From assembly GCA_003427395.1 (NCBI GenBank), contig BFEA01000157.1:2363031-2388768 (forward strand): a stretch of DNA of 25,738 bases, written 5' to 3'. Position numbers and translations under genes: made by a program. The stretch is from Chara braunii. Its lineage: Eukaryota > Streptophyta > Charophyceae > Charales > Characeae. This document shows, one piece after another, positions 11,406-19,772 of the stretch. How positions within the stretch are numbered: position 1 is the first letter of the stretch; each line of letters opens with the position of its first letter. The notes under the pieces are model-generated. The model searched no databases. It saw nothing but the letters and a program-made list of their open reading frames with translations, and was not told the DNA's origin.

Positions 11406-11665
11406 AGCGGGATTGGGGTCAGACAGATTGGCAACAACCAGGCAGATTAAATAGCATAGGCTAACTTAGGCAGGGGCGAGGGGTGGTACATCCTTCCTCA
11501 GGGAAGTAATCAATGCCGTCCGCTCGGGCCTCCCAGCCATAAAGGGGAGGAGCGTGTGTGAGTCTCCCATGTATTCCATATTGACTTGTCAGGGGAATAG
11601 GAACCAGACTGTCGCTCCCCATAATGGTAGGAGCCAGAACCAAGGCCCAGCGGGATTGGGGTCAG
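11406..11665. repeat. 17-bp direct repeat flanking 226 bp
   Basis: AGCGGGATTGGGGTCAG occurs at 11406-11422 and 11649-11665, identical in both. The length suits a target-site duplication around an insertion of 226 bp, but the enclosed DNA shows no coding motif or tail, and its ends are not recognisable. Confidence 0.55.
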
Positions 11666-12334
11666 CTTGCTGACCTGCAAGGGCACTGGTTCGTTTGGAA
11701 GCCCCGCAGGGCCGGTACTTACCTGTGGCCGTGACTTTAAGGGTTGCGGCGGGGAAAACACTCAAGCGGCGGGAGTAGACTCACGACACTTAGAGCAGCG
11801 GGGAAAAACACTCTAGTAGGTCCGCCATTACCACTCAAGTAGCGGTGGTTGTGTCGGGGACTGGAGGCTGAGCAGAAGAAGACAGAAAGTTGGCATTTTT
11901 AGAGACCCAGTAGCGGTAGGTTAGGTCTAGGCGGGTACCAGTCCAAATAGTCTGAGTCTAGGGCTTGTGCGGACGATAGTAGAGCCTGCAAGGATGTTTC
12001 CCTCCGAAAGGGAGGAGGTACCGGTTGCTTGGACGTTGCGCGGCCTGGAAGTCCCCACCCAAGGAGGTTGTTGCCTCACTATATCACCGGAAAGGACAAT
12101 GAGCTCTTCCTCATTTACTGCGTGCAAGTTTGGGTGACACGCTGCTGGAGAGCGCGGTGGAGCAGCGCTGCTAGGGAAGAGGGAGTGCCCAACTCTCCAC
12201 CTTGGGTATGGTGGAGGAGCTCGGGCAGGAAGAGGAGGAAGAAGGGGACTAGGAGAGGGGAGCGCCAGGAGTACTTACCTGGCAATGGTGGATGCCATCT
12301 TCATCAGCTTGGTGGGCGCTGCATCTGGAAGGCC
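11666..12334 (+). repeat. 5' LTR, truncated, plus leader
   Basis: Similar to 15258-15928 from GACCTGCAAGGGCAC onward. It contains the conserved blocks TTTCCCTCCGAAAGGGAGGA, TTAGAGACCCAGTAGCGGTA and GAGCTCTTCCTCATTTACTG. Three short internal repeats of the form CACTCAAGTAGCGG lie near 11760-11845. Similarity runs past the gag ATG at 12285 to 12334, so either the LTR includes the gag start or the right-hand copy contains internal sequence too. The exact LTR end and primer-binding site could not be fixed. Confidence 0.75.
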
Positions 12335-12788
12335 AGGCAGCAACCACCTCAATGCGTTTGACTTGTTGGAGGCTGAAGAGGAGGCCTACGCAGATGACCC
12401 CACTCTTGGTGACGACCAAGAATAGGACGCTGATACCGCATGTTCCTCTTCAGCCCATGAGTATGAGATTAACAATGAAGAAGAGAAATTTAATGCATTT
12501 AAAAAGACTGCCCACACAAAGGAACCGAACCGAAATTCAAGAAAGAACTTTGTTTCACTCCTCAAGGGAGCCAAAATCCCAGCCCAACAAGAGGATGCTG
12601 CAACCAAACCTTGGTTGGAACTCCGGATCAATGAAAATGAATAGAAGGCTAGGATCGGGAAGGGGGTTTGCCTACATGGCCAAAAACCGAATCAGAAAGT
12701 CCAAGATTGTTATAGGCTGCGTGGAAACCATAATCGGGCGTAGAAATGTCGTCAACACACTCTACCACAAGGGAGACTGAACCGGTAA
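12285..12788 (+). pseudogene. gypsy gag remnant
   Basis: One phase from ATG 12285 starts MVDAIFISLVGAASGRPG, then an acidic LLEAEEEAYADDPTLGDD, and is broken by TAG at 12423, 12642 and 12741 before TAA at 12786. Between stops the codons stay plausible. Near the end, DCYRLRGNHNRA-stop-KC looks like a ruined CCHC zinc knuckle, which would bind genomic RNA in an intact Gag. About 167 codons remain, shorter than usual, so part of gag is missing or not recognised. Assignment rests mainly on position and the zinc-knuckle relic. Confidence 0.5.
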
Positions 12789-12900
12789 GTGGTAGTTCCT
12801 CTAAGGATCCTGATTCAGTTCAGTAGTCCTCCCTTGAAGCCCCATCATCTGCTGATTCAAGGCTGATGCATGCCATGTCCTTTATGTTGAGCCTTGGGAA

Positions 12901-14062
12901 GTGCCTGAAAAGGTTGACTTCCACTATCACCTAGAGCATTGGGCTGAGATGAAACAGCAGTGTGCTCAAGGGACGGCGGAGTTAATCTTCTTCAAGCTTC
13001 TCATTAACTTTCACTACCTCCGTGTCTTGGTTGATTGTGGTGCCACTACTAATTTCATGTCGCCACACGGGGTACGCAAGGTGGGCTTGGGAATGAAGCA
13101 AGTGGAGTTGCAGAACCCTTGCCGTACCCAAGTTGGCAACAAAGAAGTTGTCACCTCCACACATGCAGTCAAAGGTGTGCACACTACCTTTGACAAGGAC
13201 AAAACCGTCACACACGAATTGAACTTCTACATCCTCGAAAAGTGCCCCTTCAACGCGGTCCTTGGATTGGGTTGGCTACAGTCCCAATGCAAAAGAATTG
13301 AGTGGAAGGAATCCCTCTTCGTGGTACGAGATGCTATGGGGAACGAGCGTGCAGTTTTATTGGATGAAAAGCACGAATCCCCAATGACTTTCCTTAATGC
13401 AATGCAATTCTGCAAGAAATGGTGCAGGTGCAAGGAAGATGAGCACATGTACATAGCTTTTGTGCGACCTTCCCATGTGCCTTCTACTTTTGTGGCTAGT
13501 ACTAGTTCTACTTTGCATGATGTGACTACTTATGTTCCCTCTACTTCCACTTCTATTTCTACTTCTATTCCAAATGATTCCACTTCAAATCTTGTTGTCT
13601 TGGCTGCCAATTTGCAGCCTGATTCATTTGCACCTTATTCTGATTTTCAGCCTATGGAAATCCCAGCAATCATCCAAAACCTTCTCAACTGGCTCACTAA
13701 AGTCTTGGTCGAACCACGTGGAGTTCCCGTGCGTTTGGTCCAACACAACATCGAGTTGATAGAAGGCAATGTTCATCCGAAGGGTTGTGTATACCGAATG
13801 GGACCCAACGAGTGAGTTGGGGGACTTCGAAAACAAATTGATGAAATGGTTGAAAGGGGGTGGATTAGACCCAGTGAGTCTGAATTTGGTGCACCAATTT
13901 TCTTTGTCCCAAAGAATGGAGGCAAACTTCGAATGTGTATTGATTGTCGTGGTTTAAACCGCATCACAAGAAAGAATGCATATCCATGATTAATGGCTTG
14001 TTGGATGTGCGGATGGGTGCAAGGTCTTCTCCAAGATCGATCTCAAGTCTGGTTACCACCAG
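12901..14062 (+). pseudogene. gypsy pol part 1: protease and N-terminal RT
   Basis: The open frame 12901-13815 (304 residues) has the retropepsin-like protease LRVLVDCGATTNFMSPHGVR at about residues 40-60: the catalytic Asp of the D-S/T/C-G-A loop, here DCGAT. A second conserved strand is NAVLGLGWLQ. After a Ser/Thr-rich linker comes HPKGCVYRMGPNE, the usual entry to gypsy RT. A TGA at 13813 is read through in phase to RKQIDEMVERGWIRPSESEF, GAPIFFVPKKNGGKLRMCID and CRGLNRITRKNAYP, then TGA at 13988. A frameshifted KIDLKSGYHQ ends at about 14062. RT blocks with the YMDD motif and RNase H are absent. Confidence 0.85.
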
Positions 14063-14960
14063 TGATCCGCAAATTCCACCAGAAGTACATTTTACAGTAC
14101 GGGACCCCGAAAACCCTAGTGAGTGATTGGGACCCCCGCGTCATAAGTGTTGATCGGAAGGACTTCACTTCCCAACTCCATTGTATCAAACTAAATATGA
14201 CATCTGGTTGATATCCCGAAGCCAACGCTTTGGCTGAGGACATCAACCAAACTGTGATACAACTTCTCCGTACTTTAATAATTCCCGATCAGGAAACATG
14301 GGATGAAGAGTTGTATGCGGTGAAGGGGTTGTACAACAACAGGCTGCATTTCGGATGGAAGATCCGCAACCATCTCTCCTACTTGTTTCCTGAACAGCCA
14401 GTTGGTCTGATGCCTGGCAGGCCTGGCTACAGCGCCAATACGACCGCTTGCTCAAAGTTGTTGTTGCAGCAATGACCAAGTGACAACATGTCATGATTCA
14501 TCATGCTAACAAGAAGAGCAGACCGACGACTTTTGAAGTAGGAAGCTATGTCTGGTTCAAGATGTCTGAATCTTCGAAAGGAGAGGGATGTCATGCAAAC
14601 TTCTTCCTCTCTACTGTGGTCCGTGGGAGGTTCTAGACGTGGTACGTGAGGATGATTTTGGTCCTTCTTACGTGATCGACGTACGTTCCCATCTGCGCAC
14701 ACACCCGGTCTTTCACACGTCTAAACTCTTTCCATATCTCCATGCTAAATCCTTTGACTACCGTGAGCCTATGATCCCTCACCCAATCAATGTCGATCAT
14801 GAGATAGACAAAATTACAAGTCACATTGATAAGGGACGTAACAGACAGTACCAAGTTTATTTCATGCATCAACCGTTTGATGATCTCTACTGAATATCAA
14901 AGAAATAGATGTTGTGAAGCACACCTCGCGTCGTCAAAGCATATGAACGACAGATAGTTT
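14063..14960 (+). pseudogene. gypsy pol part 2: integrase remnant and chromodomain
   Basis: Right after the RT remnant comes FHQKYILQYGTPKTLVSDWD, the second catalytic-Asp strand of the DDE integrase core, then NMTSGYHPEANALAEDINQT with the catalytic Glu. The first Asp and the N-terminal HHCC finger are deleted. Further pieces are VKGLYNN, PVGLMP and GPWEVLDVV. The end reads INVDHEIDKITSHIDKGRNR, QYQVYFM, then stop-ISKK-stop-ML-stop-STPRVVKAYERQ. This matches a C-terminal chromodomain whose WI codon became TGA. In intact chromoviruses this domain steers integration to marked chromatin. Frames shift at least twice (near 14470 and 14588). Confidence 0.82.
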
Positions 14961-15092
14961 CCAATGTTGTTCCAAAAATCTCTCCAAAACTCACCACTAC
15001 TAAGTATACACAGAATCTCTTCGGTATGTTTGCTTATGATGCATTTGTCAGGGACTCAGATTGAGTTACTCACTTGAAGGGACCTCGGTCTT

Positions 15093-15105
15093 GAGGGGGG
15101 GGTAG
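15093..15105 (+). other. Polypurine tract of the LTR element
   Basis: GAGGGGGGGGTAG lies directly before TGTAAGGACC, the first bases of the 3' LTR. This is where plus-strand priming is expected in LTR retrotransposons. Confidence 0.75.
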
Positions 15106-15928
15106 TGTAAGGACCTGCCATAACTGATTTCTGAGTTTTGCCGCTAAAACGAATGCCTTGGCGAGATTCCCACTTTCTGCTGAGTTTCTAAGTCTGTGTG
15201 TGTGCGTGCTTGCTGGTCTGTGTGCCTGTTTGAGTGCTTGTCGACTTGAGCGTGTGTGTGACCCACAAGGGCACTTGTTTGAAGGCCCGCAAGGCCGGTA
15301 CTTACCTGTGGCCATGACTTGGTTGCAGCGGGGAAAACACTCAAGTAGCAGGAGTAGGCCCGCGATGCTTAGAGCAGCAGGGAAAAACACTCAAGTAGTA
15401 GGTAGGCCGGTACCACTCAAGTAGCGGTAGTGTCGGGGACTGGAGGCCGAGCAGAAGAAAATAAAAAGTTGACATTTTTAGAGACCCAGTAGCGGTAGGC
15501 GAGGTTTAGGCGGGTACCAGTCCAAGTACTTTGAGCCTAGGACCTGTACAGACAATATCATAGCCTGCAATGATGTTTCCCTCCGAAAGGGAGGAGGTAC
15601 CGGTTGCTTGGAGATCGCGGCCTGGAAGTCACCACCCAAGGAGGCTGCTGCCTTGCTATATCACCAGGAAGAGCAATGAGCTCTTCCTCATTTACTGCAT
15701 GCAAGTTTCGGTGACACGCTGCTCAAGCGCGTGGTGGAGCAGCGCTGGTCTAGAGCAGTGATGCTGGGGAAGAAGGAGCGCCCAGCTCTCCACCTTGGCT
15801 ATGGTGGCAGAGCTCGGGCAGGAAGAGGAGGAAGAAGGGGACTAGGAGAGCGAAGCGCCTGGGGTACTTACCTGGCTATGGCAGACGCCATCTTCATCAG
15901 CTTGGTGGGTGCTGCATCTGAAAGGCCC
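15106..15928 (+). repeat. 3' LTR plus start of gag
   Basis: Begins TGTAAGGACCTGCCATAACT and matches 11666-12334 from about 15258. Like the left copy it runs past an ATG (15878) that encodes MADAIFISLVGAASERP, then diverges at 15928. A normal 3' LTR would stop before gag unless gag begins inside the LTR. The alternative is a tandem element (LTR, internal, LTR, truncated internal). Confidence 0.75.
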
Positions 15929-17611
15929 CTGTGTGACGCGCAACCTCACGCCCTGTGCTGTCTTCCGTTCGGAGTGTTTTTGATTGCGGAAGGGGGCCTC
16001 GGACAGACAACAAGATGGGGTGTGCCAAGGATTTTTGGAAATTGAGTGCAGGGACACGGACAGAACCGTAATCCCCCGTGTTGGTCCGACTTAGTAAGAG
16101 GGGAGGGTCCGTCACTACGCGAATATCTAGGGAGAAAAGGGGCGCGAGCGGGACGTTCGGCGCGGGGAAATTCAATCCAAAAAGTATCGTTGAACTTCCC
16201 AGCGGGCCGTTACCCTTCGCTTAGCGTGAAAGGGGGCGGGTACACTTCTAGTGTCCCGTTTTCGGATCAAGTCCCGACGCCGCTCATTGCACAACTCGGA
16301 ATCTGATGTGGAGGGTCTCAATTGCGTAGCTCGTTCTTTGTGTTCGTCCTCACTCCGTACGGGGTAGTGCCCTTGGATTGGTAACGCTCGAGGCGACAAC
16401 AGTCGCTACACAGAGTGTTAGGCCAATGGGGCGCCACTGTCGTCCATGGAATGACAATCAATTCGTTAAATGGTAATAGCAACGAATAAGGCGAAAAATG
16501 CGTATCAATAATGACAAAGCCTTCTCTGACAAATCTTGAGCATCGAGTTTCGGGAGGGAAATAATATCAGTCATCGATCTTGGCGATGGCTTCTCGTATG
16601 TCTCACTCGCATACACGCGTCCTGTTCCCGTTGTATGGGAAGGGGCGTGGCGGGGGTACGGGAGGTCGGCGACCAGTCGGGTTGGGGCCTTCAGTCCACA
16701 TGGCAAATCAATCAATAATCATTCATCGCCTTCATCTATCTGAAACAGGCAAAACAAAGTGGGAACATCCTTCGTTTCTCGGGGCGAGAGAGAGAGGGAG
16801 AGAGAGAGAGATTGCAATAGTCTATGGTTTTGTCCGGAGACTTTCATACAGAAGTTGTGGTGACAGTGCTTACATCAAGTGGGACACAGCTGGTGATCCA
16901 CACATGCAGGTCGTACGTGGCATCTTTCTTCTCTCCGAGAAGATGGGTCGCCTATCGCGTTGCGCGCAAGGTATTTCGAATCACATTATCGACAGATCTA
17001 AACACTCTTGCATTCTCGAACAAAATCCCAACAGCATTGTCCTTGCCAACAATTCAATCATTCCTACACATCTCATTGCAACAACTCTTCAGCCTAATCA
17101 AAGACCAATCTATTAATGACAAAGCATTCATAATTACTCGCCGCGAAAGGTGCGAAAATGGCAGCCATACATCATTAAGCGCTCCATGTGCTCGGCACCC
17201 CTGCCCCGTTATCCCGAATCTAATCAAAGCGCCAGCCCATCAAACGATCATTCTCCAACATGCATGGTCATTCACATCAAAAAACAAGCGAACGAGATGA
17301 ATTCCACAGAGGACAATCACACAGAAGTTTGGAGATGAAAAGAGTCTCCGGCTTAACTGCCGCGAAGCTGCACTCACACNAAAGAATAGGACAGAGACAA
17401 GGAGGCGCATCCGCCGTAAAGTTCCAGCATGGCCTCGGGCCATTCATCCATTCAACTCTTGTGACTCGTCATACATGCACCGACGGTCCCGGTCGTCGTG
17501 TGCCACCTACCACCCTTGCGATCGTCACCCCGCAGACTTAGTTTCTACACGGGCTTGCCCCGATCCCACAATCCGTCGTGGCGATCAGGAGCACAGCCAG
17601 CCAGTCTACAA
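15929..17611. other. CpG-rich region without recognised gene
   Basis: Base composition changes here: CpG is frequent, unlike in the retroelements. Open frames up to 178 codons exist (16580-17116) but contain no known domain and overlap each other in several phases. A GA-rich tract lies at 16785-16811. One undetermined base is at 17380. It may be unmethylated single-copy DNA, possibly upstream or intronic sequence of an unseen gene. Confidence 0.35.
16785..16811. repeat. Imperfect GA simple repeat
   Basis: A run of GAGA interrupted by one GGG. It is a short microsatellite. Confidence 0.8.
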
Positions 17612-17992
17612 TCAGCCCGTCGGGACTTTTCGACTCGCACCACACGCATACCATCTAGCCACTGCTTCCCGGAAGCTGGCTGACAAGTTGAGAGAGAGTT
17701 TTGCAGAAGCGCCGACGGAATTTATAGTTGCGAGAAGGGAGATAGATGCAGGGAAGGATGAAGGGTAGGACAGAGGAAGGTGAGGGAGGGCTTGAGGGTA
17801 ATCGTCCGTTGAAAGCCATGTTGATCCCTCAGAGTCCGATCTCGACCAATCAGAATCGTCGCGCAGTAGGAATCTCCTCTTACACGACGCTTCTCCTTGG
17901 CTAGATGGGGAGAGAGGATCGACCGGGTTTTCGAGCGAGGGTCTTAGAGCGGGAAGAAGAGGAGTGCGAAGGATAGCGCGAAACGGATCCAA
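17612..17992 (-). CDS. Hypothetical minus-strand ORF, possible first exon
   Basis: 126 codons beginning MDPFRAILRTPLLPALRPSL. The protein is rich in Ser, Pro and Leu, with an Arg-bearing N-terminus somewhat like an organelle-targeting peptide. A pyrimidine-rich leader (minus strand of 18000-18180) and a CpG-rich flank lie upstream, as at a plant promoter. No domain, conserved motif or clear splice donor was found, and simple composition could explain the open frame. Not recognised. Confidence 0.2.
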   Translation of the reverse strand: MDPFRAILRTPLLPALRPSLENPVDPLSPSSQGEASCKRRFLLRDDSDWSRSDSEGSTWLSTDDYPQALPHLPLSYPSSFPASISLLATINSVGASAKLSLNLSASFREAVARWYACGASRKVPTG

Positions 17993-18620
17993 GATTCAGA
18001 TGATCAAGAAAGAGAAAAAGGGCGCGCGCGGGGAAGGAGAGAGTAAAACAGTTACAGGGGGAGGGAGCAAGAAAGCAGATGCGTGCGAGGGAAGGCGCTG
18101 AGAGGAGCGTGAGAAGGAAGGAGGAGGGAGCTCGTTTGCATGGTGCCGAACAGCAAAAGAAGAATGGGCACCGAAACACTTGCAGTTTTTCCCGCCCTAC
18201 GCTAATTCAAAAATTGAAATCACCATATTCGCGCGAGAAGTAGACGAGGGAAAAGAAAGAAAGTCCTACGCCCGTCCCTATTCCTACAAAATTCCCAGAG
18301 TTTTCCATGTCGAGGCCGATAATATTCGCGCGTGAAAGGACGCGTCGAGTTCCGTAAATTCTGGAATTCCTAACTGTCGAGCCGAATTCCGAGCGCGTTC
18401 TCTAAAGCGCGCATAATTCCCATGCATTTCCAAATTACAAAAATGCCGGAATTTCAAGAACCACTAGTATTGACAAAAATACAGATTCCAGCGAGGTGCC
18501 TTTAATCGAAAAAAAAAGCGGACAGGGGGGGGGGGGGGGGTCTCAAGGGCCGAGCAGAACACATTTTGATTCAAAAAAAGACACGGCAAGGGAAGGGGTC
18601 CGAAAGATGGCGCACGTCCG
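17993..18620. other. CpG-rich, low-complexity flank
   Basis: Contains CGCGCG-rich stretches, repeated GGAATTCC-like words near 18280-18460 and a 14-base G-run near 18527-18540. No gene seen. It could be the promoter side of the hypothetical minus-strand ORF. Confidence 0.3.
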
Positions 18621-18714
18621 GAAGCTGGTTCGTCACACCCGTTGGGGTCTGTCTCTTATACACATCTAGATGTGTATAAGAGACAGGAAGCTGGTTCGTC
18701 ACACCCGTTGGGGT
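18621..18714. other. Nextera mate-pair junction adapter inside a 28-bp duplication (artefact)
   Basis: 18649-18667 is CTGTCTCTTATACACATCT and 18668-18686 is AGATGTGTATAAGAGACAG: the two Tn5 mosaic ends joined head to head, exactly the junction adapter of Nextera mate-pair libraries. The 28 bases before it (18621-18648, GAAGCTGGTTCGTCACACCC and on) are repeated exactly after it (18687-18714). Minus-strand translation gives SYTHLDVYKRQ, a peptide that recurs in databases from this adapter. The true genome probably has one 28-bp copy and no adapter. Confidence 0.97.
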
Positions 18715-19042
18715 AGAGCTGCACCAAGAAGCTTCGAGGCGAGTCAGGCATGGCGGCCTGAATGGAAGTGGCCATAGCTGCTTTGCATTGTCTTTTTGCA
18801 CATTCGGGCAAGGCCCATAGTAGTCCGCCATAGCCTCGGCCTAGATGAGAAAGGAAGAGGAGGGCTGCAATGGCTATGGTGCACCTCAAGTTGTGCTAGA
18901 AGTAGAAGAGTGATTCGGACATTGATTCTGGTTCTGCCATTCATCATTATTATTATTATTTATTGTTTGAATATGAGGGGAGGAGAAAATGAGGAGGAGT
19001 TTGGTTGGCGAGAAGAAGGGGAATTATCATTGGTCTTTTGCA
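18715..19042. other. No gene recognised
   Basis: Contains an ATT microsatellite (about 18946-18961) and short open frames only. Nothing else is supported. Confidence 0.4.
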
Positions 19043-19146
19043 TAGCTGCCCGGTAAACCGTAGGCAGAGAGGGAGAAGAGGACAACAAACGAGGGGCTAT
19101 GAGAAATTGTGTCGTCGGAGTTTCACCGACTCATGAGGAGGCTGAA
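19043..19146 (-). repeat. Hammerhead-type repeat, copy 1
   Basis: Shares CCCGGTAAACC, GGCAGAGAGGGAGAAGAGGA and CAACAAACGAGGGGCT with three later copies. On the minus strand its inner end has a hammerhead layout: CTCATGA (19131-19137; consensus CTGATGA), a perfect 5-bp helix II (19126-19130 with 19114-19118) closed by loop TGAAACT, then GACAC (consensus GAAAC). Two core bases are changed, so it should be inactive. The outer CGTCAAACAG end is missing. Confidence 0.7.
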
Positions 19147-19318
19147 CCCTCAACAGTCTGCAGAGCCCCCTAACTGATTACACTGTAAGTGATAATCCAC
19201 CTTAACCCCGCTTGTGGTTAAGCTTCAACGACTGCCCGACAACTGATACCCTGAGGTGGGCACCAACCACTGCCCTCAAGGTACCTGTGACGAAAATCAA
19301 AGCAGACTATCACTCACT

Positions 19319-19414
19319 ATCGTCAAACAGAACTGTCCGGTAAACCATTGGCAGAGAGGGAGAAGAGGACAACAAACGAGGGGCTGTGACAAAATGTTTC
19401 ATCGAAGTTATATA
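19319..19414 (-). repeat. Hammerhead-type repeat, copy 2
   Basis: Begins TATCGTCAAACAG at the outer end and keeps GGCAGAGAGGGAGAAGAGGA. On the minus strand the inner end reads GAAACATTTTGTCACAGCCC: the GAAA box, a 3-bp helix III (ACA/TGT, loop TTT), the GTC cleavage triplet and the start of helix I. The CTGATGA half is lost and replaced by TATATA. It lies downstream of the minus-strand ORF, in the same orientation. Confidence 0.75.
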
Positions 19415-19772
19415 TTTTCACATAACTACGAACTAAAAGAGCACAATTTGTGAAATAAACGACAAAAATTAAAAAAAAAAAAAAAAACAAGACAAACATG
19501 AAGGGCACAGTGAAACAATTCATTTTTCTCATTCTTCTTTTGACTCCNCTTTCACCGTGCCTCTCACGTACAAGGCTCGCCACGTTGATGAAGTTGAGCG
19601 CGAGCTGCCCCCATCCCCGTGTGCCATAACAGCCCACTTGTACGCTGTAAGAAAGAGGCAGAGTGAAGGGGGAGGGGATAAACACAGGGAGGAGAGATGG
19701 AGAGCAGACAAACAAAGAACGATAAAGGGAAAGTAAGGGAAAGTATGGAGTGCGCAGAGGATAAGAAAAGGT
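19415..19772. other. 3' flank of the minus-strand ORF
   Basis: Contains CACATAACTACGAACTAAAA (19419-19438; near match at 840-859), a 17-base A-run near 19470-19488 and an undetermined base at 19548. On the minus strand the A-run is a T-run. No coding sequence is supported. Confidence 0.4.

Larger units (their letters stand above)
10835..11665. other. LINE 3' flank, no gene
   Basis: After the ORF2 stop there is A-rich, gene-free DNA, probably the LINE 3' UTR up to about 11340. It contains AAACCCTAGGGTT near 11042 and telomere-like stretches at 11181-11299. Beyond 11400 lies unassigned DNA bounded by two identical 17-base repeats (11406-11422, 11649-11665). No poly(A) tail marks the LINE end. 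Confidence 0.5.
11666..15928 (+). mobile_element. Decayed Ty3/gypsy chromovirus
   Basis: Two ~670-base similar regions (11666-12334 and 15258-15928) flank a gag-pol region in the order gag, protease, RT, integrase, chromodomain, which defines the gypsy superfamily and its chromovirus branch. A polypurine tract (15093-15105) sits just before TGTAAGGACC, the start of the 3' LTR. The left LTR lacks its first ~150 bases. The pol middle, from RT block after GYHQ to the integrase core, is deleted. Several stops arise by single transitions, for example TGA at the expected Trp of the chromodomain. Confidence 0.85.

Noticed and set aside
12292-12780. 162-codon plus-strand ORF over the gag region
   Set aside because: It starts one phase off the frame that is conserved in both LTR copies (MVDAIFISLVGAAS); composition is Met/Arg/Lys-rich and unlike gag.
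18649-18686. A natural Tn5/IS50 insertion
   Set aside because: Only two mosaic ends joined head to head, without transposase or a 9-bp duplication; this is the mate-pair junction adapter.
18571-18889. Minus-strand ORFs containing SYTHLDVYKRQ or LLYTSRCV
   Set aside because: These peptides come from the sequencing adapter at 18649-18686, not from a gene.
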